From contig JAVBXM010000242.1 of the NCBI GenBank assembly GCA_030824585.1, positions 41,021 to 105,020 on the forward strand: a stretch of DNA of 64,000 nt. Reading direction: 5' to 3'. Shown in pieces: positions 8,077-16,253 of the stretch. This DNA is from Phaeospirillum sp. Lineage in GTDB: Bacteria > Pseudomonadota > Alphaproteobacteria > Rhodospirillales > Magnetospirillaceae. The notes beneath the pieces are model-generated. The model had not been told where the DNA came from. It made no database searches and saw only the letters and a program-made list of their open reading frames with translations. Numbering within the stretch: position 1 is the stretch's first letter; each line of letters begins with the position of its first letter. Made by a program: the position numbers and the translations under genes.

Positions 8077-9234
8077 TCAAACCTCGTTCCAGACCGCATG
8101 GCGCAAAGCCCAATCATTGCCATCCTTTTTCCAGATATGGTCAGATCGCCACGTATCGACGACCTCCCAAAAAGTCTCTTCGTCCAATTTGGCGTAGTCG
8201 AGAAATACCTTGAAATATTTTTTGGGAAACTCACCATCAAATTTCCGGACGAGAGCAACTCCCTCTTCGCGATTGATCTTGCCGTCACGAATCTCGTGAG
8301 CAGTATCCGAGGTTGTCCGGCCAATACCGAACTTGATAAATCCGAGCCAATAATGAAAGCCGTCAATCTGGTCATCAAGGCTGGCATACTTGGAATAGGT
8401 CCCCTCCGTGCGCTCCGGATTCGGATGGAACCCAGTATTATTAACACAATAATAGAAATTCTCCTGCGGGTCCCATTTAATATAGTAACCAAGAAAATGG
8501 ATCTCTGTCTTATTATTCTTAATATCCTCATAGGAAGGGGCTCGATACGGATAAAGTTCGGCCGCACTCATGCCATGCTCTTCCCAAAATTCAGGGGGAA
8601 GCCCGGAAAAATAATGCTTGTCATGATCGGTTATTTCACGGTCTGGGCGAAGTGCATTTCTCATATCTCCGCCATATTCAACCTCACCGTTCTCGCCGTA
8701 CATGATCAGAGAGATCTTGTGCTGCACTGCCATACGTAGCGGAAAATTCGTCTGCCCATAGATAAATGCCTGGAAGGGATCACCCAGATGGAGGAACGAT
8801 AATCTGACTAGTTCCCTGTTTGCAACGGGATTGGCTGTACCTAAGATATGATTGAAGCCGGACGCGATGAATCTCTGAAGATTTCCCCAACCGATCTCGG
8901 TATAGATGTTGGGGGCCCATGTGACGCATAGCGGGTTCATATTGAATTTAAACTTCAGTATATGCGCGACAAAACTACCATCCTTACCACCGGAGCAAGG
9001 TACAATCACATCGTATTCGCCATTATTTTTACGATGACGGTCACAAAGAGTAGCCAACTCTCGTTCCCGCTCGGACCAGTCAATGGACATCTTGAACTCG
9101 GCGTAGCGACATGCGCTGCATACACCCTCCGCGTCGAAGGTGATTCTAGGGCGCTGATTGGAAATTGTACAACGCTTGCAGAAGCAAACCGTCTCGGGAA
9201 GGTTATACTTCTTGATAAGATCGTGCTTTTGCAT
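8077..9234 (-). CDS. N-acetyl sugar amidotransferase (WbpG/PseA/LfnA-like)
   Basis: A 385-residue PP-loop ATPase that, in characterised relatives, adenylates a sugar N-acetyl group and replaces the oxygen with ammonia to give an acetamidino group. The PP-loop SGGKDG lies at 81-86; a CFCKRC...CSAC cysteine set at about 17-42 looks like a zinc site. GTG 9243 is possible, but AGGAG sits at good spacing for ATG 9234. Ammonia would come from the HisH/HisF-like pair downstream. With legionaminate genes on both sides, an acetamidino-nonulosonic acid is the likely product. Confidence 0.9.
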   Translation of the reverse strand: MQKHDLIKKYNLPETVCFCKRCTISNQRPRITFDAEGVCSACRYAEFKMSIDWSERERELATLCDRHRKNNGEYDVIVPCSGGKDGSFVAHILKFKFNMNPLCVTWAPNIYTEIGWGNLQRFIASGFNHILGTANPVANRELVRLSFLHLGDPFQAFIYGQTNFPLRMAVQHKISLIMYGENGEVEYGGDMRNALRPDREITDHDKHYFSGLPPEFWEEHGMSAAELYPYRAPSYEDIKNNKTEIHFLGYYIKWDPQENFYYCVNNTGFHPNPERTEGTYSKYASLDDQIDGFHYWLGFIKFGIGRTTSDTAHEIRDGKINREEGVALVRKFDGEFPKKYFKVFLDYAKLDEETFWEVVDTWRSDHIWKKDGNDWALRHAVWNEV

Positions 9235-9309
9235 TTGATCCACTCCTGAAATTTACAGCCGCAAGCCATCCAGTAAGAAAAATTTACGCCTTTGGCGATT
9301 GTCGGGCAG

Positions 9310-10758
9310 TCATGTCCGACCGTCGATAATTAACCCATTGATGACGCTGGCGATCTCTCCCGGCACATCCCGGTCACTGGCAAGATATTCATCACTCATG
9401 CGGCGAATATATTGTGTTAATTCTGGCCCACTATTTAGAAGCCTCCAAACTCGCTCTTTAAATTTATCGTACGACTGATCACATAACACAGACAAATCAT
9501 CCTCTGGGGGCAAGAATGCCAGCCGGTCATAATTACAATAAATAAACGGAATGCCGACTGATGCAGCCTCGAAACCCATCGTCGAATTATAAGTTACCAC
9601 TAGGCATGACTGCATCATGGCCTGATACGACGTCGTGCCTATCTCTGTGGATAGCATCATAGGAGAACCCAAGATAAGGCTTTCATTTGCAGACGCAACA
9701 CCTTGACGATTTTCTCTTCCCGCCCGCGTAGCGAAGCAAATCTTCAACTCGGGAAACTCTCTAGAGAAACGAACCATATTTTTAAGGACGGCATTATACG
9801 CCCAAATATTGTATGTTTCTGGATAATTTACTTCAACGATCTGCTCAATAAAGACTATATCAAATTTTTTCTCATTTCTCTCTGGTCCCATCTTTGTCAG
9901 CCATGTCTTCATTGATCCAATAGGATAAAATCTAACGGCCCGAAGACCAATTTGTCCCGGAATAGCTCTACCAAACCCAAAATAATGATCAGCATACAAA
10001 TATGTTTCACTATACATTCCACCCCGCAGGGCATTTTGAATAAGGACAATCGACCCTATACCATTATTCCGGTATATCCAGTAGCGGATTCCCCCAAAAT
10101 AATTATCTCCTGATGAATAAAATACTGATGCAGATAACCCATCAACATCAGTTTTATATCTGGCAATCTTTCTCACCAGAATAACATATAAGAATGCAAA
10201 ACTAACATCCTGCAAGGAAATGTGGCGGAAAATCTTTCTCAGCATAAAAAGGGCCTGCAGGGCGGCTTTTCTCCCAAATCGCCCCGTCACAGGTCTATAT
10301 ATAATATTCATCTCATCAGGATAGCCTGGTACCTTCCCATTCTTTCTGCTGAAGATGGCTCCTTTATGAGGGTTGAGACGCTCTAGAACCGCACGGTAGA
10401 ATATGAAATTATCAGCCCCCCAGTAGTCTAGGAGAAGATCAACCTTGATGATTTTCCGTGTCTTTGGGTAGATCACAGACACTAGGCACTGAATCGCCAG
10501 CCATGCCAGCGAGGCAATGGCGTAAAAAAAGTGTCTGAGGCCTGCCTTGCCAATGATCCCTGGATGGCCTTCTCCCAGGTCCATCATTAGCCGGCGCAGG
10601 ATGGTGTCGATGATCACAGGCTCCGGAATACCGGAATCGGCTGAAATATCCTCAGCCACACTTTTGAACCGGGCTTCATAGGTTTTCATGACCTGGCGCA
10701 CCGCATTCAGACGGGCAGACTCAATCACCAGATCCGAATACACTGAGAAACTCGTCAT
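9310..10758 (-). CDS. Putative surface-carbohydrate transferase of unrecognised family
   Basis: A 482-residue protein not assignable with confidence. The C-terminal half (KICFATRAGRENRQG, then VVTYNSTMGFEAASVGIPFIYCNYDR) resembles the donor-binding half of GT-B or CDP-glycerol-type transferases seen in polysaccharide loci. The N-terminal half has a hydrophobic patch (FFYAIASLAWLAIQCLVSVIY) that could be a membrane anchor. ATG 10758 is preferred over 10788 because AGGAGA precedes it; it overlaps the PtmE-like gene by 38 bp. The base composition is clearly more AT-rich than its neighbours, suggesting separate acquisition. Its place in the nonulosonate block suggests a transferase for that sugar. 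Confidence 0.6.
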   Translation of the reverse strand: MTSFSVYSDLVIESARLNAVRQVMKTYEARFKSVAEDISADSGIPEPVIIDTILRRLMMDLGEGHPGIIGKAGLRHFFYAIASLAWLAIQCLVSVIYPKTRKIIKVDLLLDYWGADNFIFYRAVLERLNPHKGAIFSRKNGKVPGYPDEMNIIYRPVTGRFGRKAALQALFMLRKIFRHISLQDVSFAFLYVILVRKIARYKTDVDGLSASVFYSSGDNYFGGIRYWIYRNNGIGSIVLIQNALRGGMYSETYLYADHYFGFGRAIPGQIGLRAVRFYPIGSMKTWLTKMGPERNEKKFDIVFIEQIVEVNYPETYNIWAYNAVLKNMVRFSREFPELKICFATRAGRENRQGVASANESLILGSPMMLSTEIGTTSYQAMMQSCLVVTYNSTMGFEAASVGIPFIYCNYDRLAFLPPEDDLSVLCDQSYDKFKERVWRLLNSGPELTQYIRRMSDEYLASDRDVPGEIASVINGLIIDGRT

Positions 10759-11782
10759 TGGCTCTCCTGAACTCGCGAATGTGCCCAATATCTGCCCAGT
10801 ACTCTCGAAGAGGAAATGCAGAACATAAGCTCTTTCTATCTAAGAGAGACTGAAACACCTGCGGCATATCATGTGATTGCCCATCGGGGGGTATGACATC
10901 AAGAGCTTCCGGGTCCAGGACATAGATCCCTGCATTGACAAAATGCCGGGTAACCGGCTTTTCCACAATTCCCAGAAGCCGATAGCTCTCCACATCCACC
11001 ACCCCGTAAGGGACCTGGGTCAAATGTTCACGGACACACATGGTGGCCGCGGCACGATGTTGGAGGTGAAATTCGAGCACTTGAGCGAAATCAATATTGG
11101 TTAGGATATCACCGTTCATGACAAAGAACGGCTGTTGTGGACGCTCGGGCAACAGGTGCAAGGCCCCGGCTGTTCCAAGCTTGCGATCTTCTCGAAGATA
11201 GGAAATCTGAACGCCTCGTTCAGAACCATCCCCGAAATAGGCTTCCACCTGCTCAGCTAGGTAGTTCACAGATATGAAGAAGCGCTGGAACCCACATTCG
11301 ATGAAGCGATCGAGAATGGTTTCGAGAATTGGCCGGTCACCAACCTTCAATAGCGGCTTGGGCACGTCCTTGGTCAGAGGCAATAAGCGCCGCCCCTCGC
11401 CGCCCGCCATGAGGACAACCCAGTTTTCCGCAGTCTCGATCTTTAGGATATGACCAAGGATCTCCAGGCCCACCGCCCGGTATGCGTGATCCACCAAAGG
11501 AACTGCCCGTAATTGGTCACGACGCATAATCGCCACCAGCAGGGCGGGGTCGCCATCGATGGGAGCGACGTGCGGATTGTAATTCATGACCTCGGTGATG
11601 GGCGCATCAAGAGGCAGGCTGCGCAAGATGCCACGCCGGATGTCGCCATCAGTGACCGTCCCCAGCAGCCGACGGTCATCATCGGCCACGAGACATATCT
11701 GCGCGGCCGTCTCTTCCAGGCGGCGCATCGCGTCCCTTACCTCGGCGGTAGGGGACAGCAGCGTCTTCTCCCAGTCCTTCAT
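10721..11782 (-). CDS. ptmE: CBS-domain sugar-1-phosphate nucleotidyltransferase (PtmE-like, GDP-GlcN(Ac) forming)
   Basis: A 353-residue protein with an N-terminal CBS pair (GTVTDGDIRR at 41-50) and a nucleotidyltransferase domain (LMAGGEGRRLLPLT at about 124-137, FVMNGDILTN). The layout matches Campylobacter PtmE, which makes GDP-glucosamine for legionaminic acid. Base specificity is not readable here and is inferred from the neighbouring LegB, LegC and LegG homologues. Its CBS segment shares the TDGDIRRG motif with the CBS-aminotransferase at the left edge. A gap of about 150 bp separates it from legG. Confidence 0.85.
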   Translation of the reverse strand: MKDWEKTLLSPTAEVRDAMRRLEETAAQICLVADDDRRLLGTVTDGDIRRGILRSLPLDAPITEVMNYNPHVAPIDGDPALLVAIMRRDQLRAVPLVDHAYRAVGLEILGHILKIETAENWVVLMAGGEGRRLLPLTKDVPKPLLKVGDRPILETILDRFIECGFQRFFISVNYLAEQVEAYFGDGSERGVQISYLREDRKLGTAGALHLLPERPQQPFFVMNGDILTNIDFAQVLEFHLQHRAAATMCVREHLTQVPYGVVDVESYRLLGIVEKPVTRHFVNAGIYVLDPEALDVIPPDGQSHDMPQVFQSLLDRKSLCSAFPLREYWADIGHIREFRRANDEFLSVFGSGD

Positions 11783-11934
11783 GATAGCATGACCTTAAGA
11801 CTATCAGGGCCGCGCATTGGATTGATCGCAAACCTGCAGGCCGCCATGGCCGACCATTGCCTTACGCCCGTTCCACTTATCACCGTTCATGGGAGAGCGC
11901 AACCGCCACCCCCAGCACCCCCTTCAAGACGGAA

Positions 11935-13104
11935 TCATGGAGCGGTGCTCCAACTAACTTCATTGAAAGTCTTGAATAAAAGACCATCCAGGGAAACTGT
12001 TTTCAAAACTTGATGAATCTGCCGGGAGGCATCCCCTTGTCCATAAACCGACAGGCTCTCCCTGGCGATAGCCTGTCCTTCACCGGAAAGGGCGGCGGCG
12101 AGGGCCGTGGCAATGGCGTCCACTTCCTCCCCGCAATGAAACACTGAAGGCGCGCACAGACGGCCCTTCTGGCGGTCACCAATATTGACGGTCGGAACAT
12201 GGTGCGCCGGTGCCTCAATGATACCGCTCGAAGAATTACCGACAACCACCCGACACAATCGCAGCAGACTGTGATAACGGGCGCTTCCCAGGGAATCGAA
12301 CAGCCGGACCCGCTCCGATCTCGCTTGGGCGTACTCACGTAAAGGACGCTGAACTTCCGAATTGCTCTGATCAGCGTTGACCCCCGTAATGATCACGGTG
12401 GCGTCGGGAAAGCGCCCTAGCGCCTCGGTCAATGCCCACGCATGAATGGACTGGTTCTCGCTGCTCAATGTAACGGGGTGATAGGTGACGAGCACCACTG
12501 GGTCATGTAGCGCCATTCCCAGCGAGTCCTCAAGTTCGGAACGCGTTAGAAAGCTGAGCCTCGTCAGACTGTCCAGCCCCGGTGCACCAAAGTTAAAGAC
12601 CCGCCCGGGAGCCTCACCCAACTGGATTACTCTTTGCCGGTAGGGCTCCGCCGCGACAAAGTGCAGATGAGCCATCTTGGTGATGGCATGGCGACAGGCC
12701 TCGTCGATAGCCCCCTCGGTGGTCTCACCGCCATGCAGATGAGCAATAGGAATCCGCAGCAGCATGGCGGCTTCGGCCGCAGCCAGCATTTCAAAACGGT
12801 CGCCCAGGATGACGGTCAGATGGGGCGCCAGTCGCGACAGCGCCTCGGCAAATCCCATTAAGGCAAGCGCCATGCTCTTGGCCGTCGCCACCGCCCCATC
12901 GCCAGTTAACAAAGAGTCCACTCGTTCGATAGCGACTCCGTCAGCCTCAATCTCGGCAATCGTATTCCCATGATAGGGAGAGAGATGGGCACTACCCGCC
13001 AGAACGGTTAGGTCCATCTCGGGATCATCGCGCAAGTCCCTGGCCAGCCAGCGCATATGACCGTATTCGGCCCGTGAGCCGGTGATGATGCAGATCTTTC
13101 TCAT
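11935..13104 (-). CDS. legG: Hydrolysing NDP-GlcNAc 2-epimerase (LegG/NeuC-like)
   Basis: A 389-residue GT-B-fold epimerase (MRKICIITGSRAEYGHMRW, ILGDRFEMLAAA, HLHGGETTEGAIDEACRHAI, VGNSSSGIIEAP). NeuC/LegG enzymes hydrolyse the nucleotide while inverting C2, giving ManNAc or 2,4-diacetamido-2,4,6-trideoxymannose for the LegI-type synthase. The ATG at 13104 overlaps the legC stop as ATGA. The LegG assignment rests on the flanking LegB/LegC/PtmE genes. Confidence 0.9.
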   Translation of the reverse strand: MRKICIITGSRAEYGHMRWLARDLRDDPEMDLTVLAGSAHLSPYHGNTIAEIEADGVAIERVDSLLTGDGAVATAKSMALALMGFAEALSRLAPHLTVILGDRFEMLAAAEAAMLLRIPIAHLHGGETTEGAIDEACRHAITKMAHLHFVAAEPYRQRVIQLGEAPGRVFNFGAPGLDSLTRLSFLTRSELEDSLGMALHDPVVLVTYHPVTLSSENQSIHAWALTEALGRFPDATVIITGVNADQSNSEVQRPLREYAQARSERVRLFDSLGSARYHSLLRLCRVVVGNSSSGIIEAPAHHVPTVNIGDRQKGRLCAPSVFHCGEEVDAIATALAAALSGEGQAIARESLSVYGQGDASRQIHQVLKTVSLDGLLFKTFNEVSWSTAP

Positions 13105-14243
13105 GACAAGATCCCTTCAACGGCAGAGATAACCGTTGCCAGATCCGCGTCACTTAACCCGGTGGAGCAGGGCAAGGTCACAATTCGGGGCCAAATCCAA
13201 TCGGTCACGGACATCATGCTGCGCGGGGCCTGTGCAAAGGCCGGCTGGAGATGCATAGGCCGCCAGAAGGGCCGGGCATCGATACCACGTTCACGCAATC
13301 CAGCCCTCAAGCCGTCAAGCCTGTCAGCCTGCTCCAGGATGAAACCCGAAAACCAGCACTCGCTTTCGGCCCAGGCGGGCCGTGGGAAAGGCCGGATGCC
13401 GACACGGCCGGCAAAGGCGTTGTCATAAGTGGCACGGATGCGGCGCTTCGCACCGACGAATTCATCTAGTCGCTCCAATTGGGCACAACCCACGGCCGCC
13501 TGAAGGTTCGTCATGCGGTAATTGAACCCGACGCGGTCATGCAGATAATCGGAACTGACTCGCGCTGTCGTGGTCAAATGGCGGACCAGGGTGACCAGGT
13601 CGGCATCGGTTCCAATCACCGCCCCACCGCCGCCGGCGGTGACGGTCTTGTTGCCGTTGAACGAAATAACCGAAAGATCGGCACCCAATTGTCCCACACG
13701 CTGGCCATTATAGCGCGAACCCAATGCCGCGGCGGCGTCAGCCACCACTTTCAACCCATAAGCCCGGGCGATGGCTACGATGGCATCCATATCAGCAGGA
13801 CAGCCGAGCACATGAACGGGCATTACCGCCGCCACTCGCCGGCCGCTTGCCCGGTGACGCAAGACGGCCTTGTCATGCACGGTCTCGGTCTTCAGCACCT
13901 GTTCCAGCATGGCCGGGTCCAAGGTCCAGCTTTCCTCCGCAACATCCAGGAGCCAGGGTGCCGCGCCGCACTGGGCAACGGCATTGGCGCTGGCGACGAA
14001 GGTAAAAGCAGGCATAATGACCAAATCGTCGCGCTCGACCCCGACGGCCGTCAGCGCCGCATGTAGGCCGGTAGTGCCAGCCGATGTTGCGACCGCACGT
14101 AGCGGGCAACCCGCGGCAGCGGCCACCATGTCTTCCAGACGATCGACGAAAGGACCGACGGACGACACGAACGTGCTGTCCACGCAATCCTGAAGGTATC
14201 GCGCCTCGTTACCCGTCAAATTAGGGACGCAAAGAGGGATCAC
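13101..14243 (-). CDS. legC: LegC-family PLP-dependent NDP-sugar aminotransferase
   Basis: A 380-residue DegT/DnrJ/EryC1-fold enzyme putting the C4 amino group on a 4-keto-6-deoxy NDP-GlcNAc sugar. The PLP lysine is Lys199 in SFNGNKTVTAGGGG; Asp169 (VVADAAAALGS) fits the pyridine-nitrogen ligand, and ATSAGTTGLHAAL is the phosphate-binding stretch. The frame is open to 14288, but the GTG at 14243 overlaps the LegB-like stop as GTGA and gives the normal N-terminus (IPLCVPNLTGNE). Confidence 0.9.
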   Translation of the reverse strand: MIPLCVPNLTGNEARYLQDCVDSTFVSSVGPFVDRLEDMVAAAAGCPLRAVATSAGTTGLHAALTAVGVERDDLVIMPAFTFVASANAVAQCGAAPWLLDVAEESWTLDPAMLEQVLKTETVHDKAVLRHRASGRRVAAVMPVHVLGCPADMDAIVAIARAYGLKVVADAAAALGSRYNGQRVGQLGADLSVISFNGNKTVTAGGGGAVIGTDADLVTLVRHLTTTARVSSDYLHDRVGFNYRMTNLQAAVGCAQLERLDEFVGAKRRIRATYDNAFAGRVGIRPFPRPAWAESECWFSGFILEQADRLDGLRAGLRERGIDARPFWRPMHLQPAFAQAPRSMMSVTDWIWPRIVTLPCSTGLSDADLATVISAVEGILS

Positions 14244-15235
14244 CGGGCACAAGCTCCATCGGCATCGAACACGTTGATGCGGTACCACGCGAAGGTTTTC
14301 GCCACCCCCTCTGTCAGCCCTACCCGAGCGACAATGCCCGTCAGGTCCTTCATACTGCTCATATCAGGGCAGCGCCGCGACGGTGATCCGAGGGTAACAT
14401 CCATCGCCTTCACCGTCAGCTTGCGGCCAACTGTTTCAACGATAGTCTTTGCCAGGGTGCCAATGGAGATTTCCTCGTCCTGCTTGCCTAGATTGACCAC
14501 CTTGTCCGCGCCCTCCGGCGCACTTACCAAGGCGCGGATCATGGTGACCGCGTCGTCGACGTAGCAGAAGGCTCGACTATGATGGACCGAAGCCACCGGC
14601 AACTCGCCACCATCCTTGGTGCCATAGGCCTTGAGCAGCAGTTCAGGCACCACATGGACCATACCCATGCGCGGTCCATAGACATTATGAGGACGAACGA
14701 TGCTGACCGGTAGTCCGGACTGTAGACACATAGCCTCGCCGTAGAGTTTGGAGAGCATGTAACTGGTCCGCGCCTGATCTAACGCCGGCAGAGCGATCAC
14801 CGCCGTCTCCGGTGTCGGAATCGGTAAATCCAGTTGTGCGACGGAACCAGCATAGACTTCGCTGGTCGAGGTGAACAACAGGCGTTCCAGCGCCTTTTGC
14901 CGTCGCCCCAGATCGATGACGTTGGCCAGCATCAGGGTGTTATCGCGCAAGACGTCGTAAGGCCGCTCCAGCACATGGACGACACCGATAATGGCGGCCA
15001 GGTGATAGATGTGACGATAATCGTCGTCTAAAGACCGCACGGCCGCTGGATCACAAAGGTCTATGGTCAGCAGACGGGTGTTGCCGCCGGCCAGCAGCGC
15101 TTCCAGCTCCGCATCCCTCACACCGCGTCCGAGATTATCTATCAGATCCACCTGAAAGCCATCGGCGGCCAGGGCACGAGCCAAATGGAATCCAATGAAG
15201 CCGGCACCGCCGGTGACCAGAACCTTACCGTTCAC
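14240..15235 (-). CDS. legB: NAD-dependent 4,6-dehydratase/epimerase, probably LegB
   Basis: A 331-residue extended SDR: GGAGFIGFHLA, FTSTSEVYAGS and SYMLSKLYGE (Y-x3-K). In first position of the legB-legC-legG-ptmE run, the expected reaction is GDP-GlcNAc 4,6-dehydration. Sequence alone would also allow a UDP-glucuronate decarboxylase- or epimerase-like role. The start is GTG 15235. It ends in a GTGA overlap with legC. Confidence 0.8.
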   Translation of the reverse strand: MNGKVLVTGGAGFIGFHLARALAADGFQVDLIDNLGRGVRDAELEALLAGGNTRLLTIDLCDPAAVRSLDDDYRHIYHLAAIIGVVHVLERPYDVLRDNTLMLANVIDLGRRQKALERLLFTSTSEVYAGSVAQLDLPIPTPETAVIALPALDQARTSYMLSKLYGEAMCLQSGLPVSIVRPHNVYGPRMGMVHVVPELLLKAYGTKDGGELPVASVHHSRAFCYVDDAVTMIRALVSAPEGADKVVNLGKQDEEISIGTLAKTIVETVGRKLTVKAMDVTLGSPSRRCPDMSSMKDLTGIVARVGLTEGVAKTFAWYRINVFDADGACAR

Positions 15236-15275
15236 AACCTGTCTCTCCTGACCACGGGTTCGTCCTTCATCCCGC

Positions 15276-16172
15276 TCAACTACGGCGAAACAACGCCTGA
15301 TGGTAGTAGCTCCAGGGCCAGGCCGGAGCGTGGCGATCCACTGCCCAGGCCGGCCCTGGACAATAAGCCGTCAGGAACGGCGTCACGTTGGCCTCGACAT
15401 CAACGTCGTCGAAAATATCAATGATTGTCTTCAGCTTGCCAGAACTCAGAGCCTTCTGGACTGCCTCGGGATCGGCCTCCTGGCTTTCCAGAGAAGCCAT
15501 GGTGTACTTGGCCACCGGATTATTGACGTAGAACCAGCCGGCGTGGCCGTCGATATACTCCAGATAGGCATCAACCACCGAAGCGTCCATCTCGGCCATG
15601 GAATTGATATTGATGACCAGATCGGCGGCGGCGGGTGCTGCGGACTCGAAGCCATCGGTGTCCATAAAAACGATCTTAGCGAACTGGCCTGCGTCCAAAA
15701 CCTGGCTGAGATAGCGCTGGGAAATAACCAGCGAAGGCGCCAGATCGACGATAAAATAGCGCTCGACGGAAGGGAAGCTGGCCAGCATGGCATGGCAGGT
15801 CCGACCGTACCCCGCTCCAATTTCCATGATCGTCCGCACACCGTCTATGGCATCGCCCAGAAAAAGGATCTCCTTCACTGCCAGGACATAGTCGATACAG
15901 GAGCGGACGCCTCGAACTTTCACCGTGATAGGGGTGCCGTACTCACGATTGGGAATGGCCTGCAAAAGGCGCATGCCCTCTTCGTCCAAGCGCAGCATCT
16001 CATTGTACAGCATGGTCTTGAAGAACCGGGTGGCATTGGCCCAGACCGGCCAACCGGAATAGCGCATACTGAGGCCTTCACGCCGGAAATTATCCAGCGG
16101 AGACTCGCTGTATTGATCCACTAATTCCCGGTTTATCTTCACCCATTGCGGGCTTGCTCCGAACTTCTTCAT
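15276..16172 (-). CDS. Putative sugar O-methyltransferase
   Basis: A 298-residue class I SAM-dependent methyltransferase. The SAM loop is IMEIGAGYGRTCHAML, followed by YFIVDLAPSLVISQRYL. The substrate-side architecture (YGTPITVKVRGVRSCIDYVLAVKE before the SAM domain and FYVNNPVAKY after it) is that of the putative sugar O-methyltransferases found in glycan loci. It lies 40 bp upstream of legB and may cap or decorate the glycan. Confidence 0.75.
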   Translation of the reverse strand: MKKFGASPQWVKINRELVDQYSESPLDNFRREGLSMRYSGWPVWANATRFFKTMLYNEMLRLDEEGMRLLQAIPNREYGTPITVKVRGVRSCIDYVLAVKEILFLGDAIDGVRTIMEIGAGYGRTCHAMLASFPSVERYFIVDLAPSLVISQRYLSQVLDAGQFAKIVFMDTDGFESAAPAAADLVININSMAEMDASVVDAYLEYIDGHAGWFYVNNPVAKYTMASLESQEADPEAVQKALSSGKLKTIIDIFDDVDVEANVTPFLTAYCPGPAWAVDRHAPAWPWSYYHQALFRRS

Positions 16173-16253
16173 GCTTTCCCACTTCTCAAGCGCTGCACCC
16201 GGCCGTTGAGGGCGGCAGTATCATATCTTGAACATCATGCCTGGGGAAATGAA

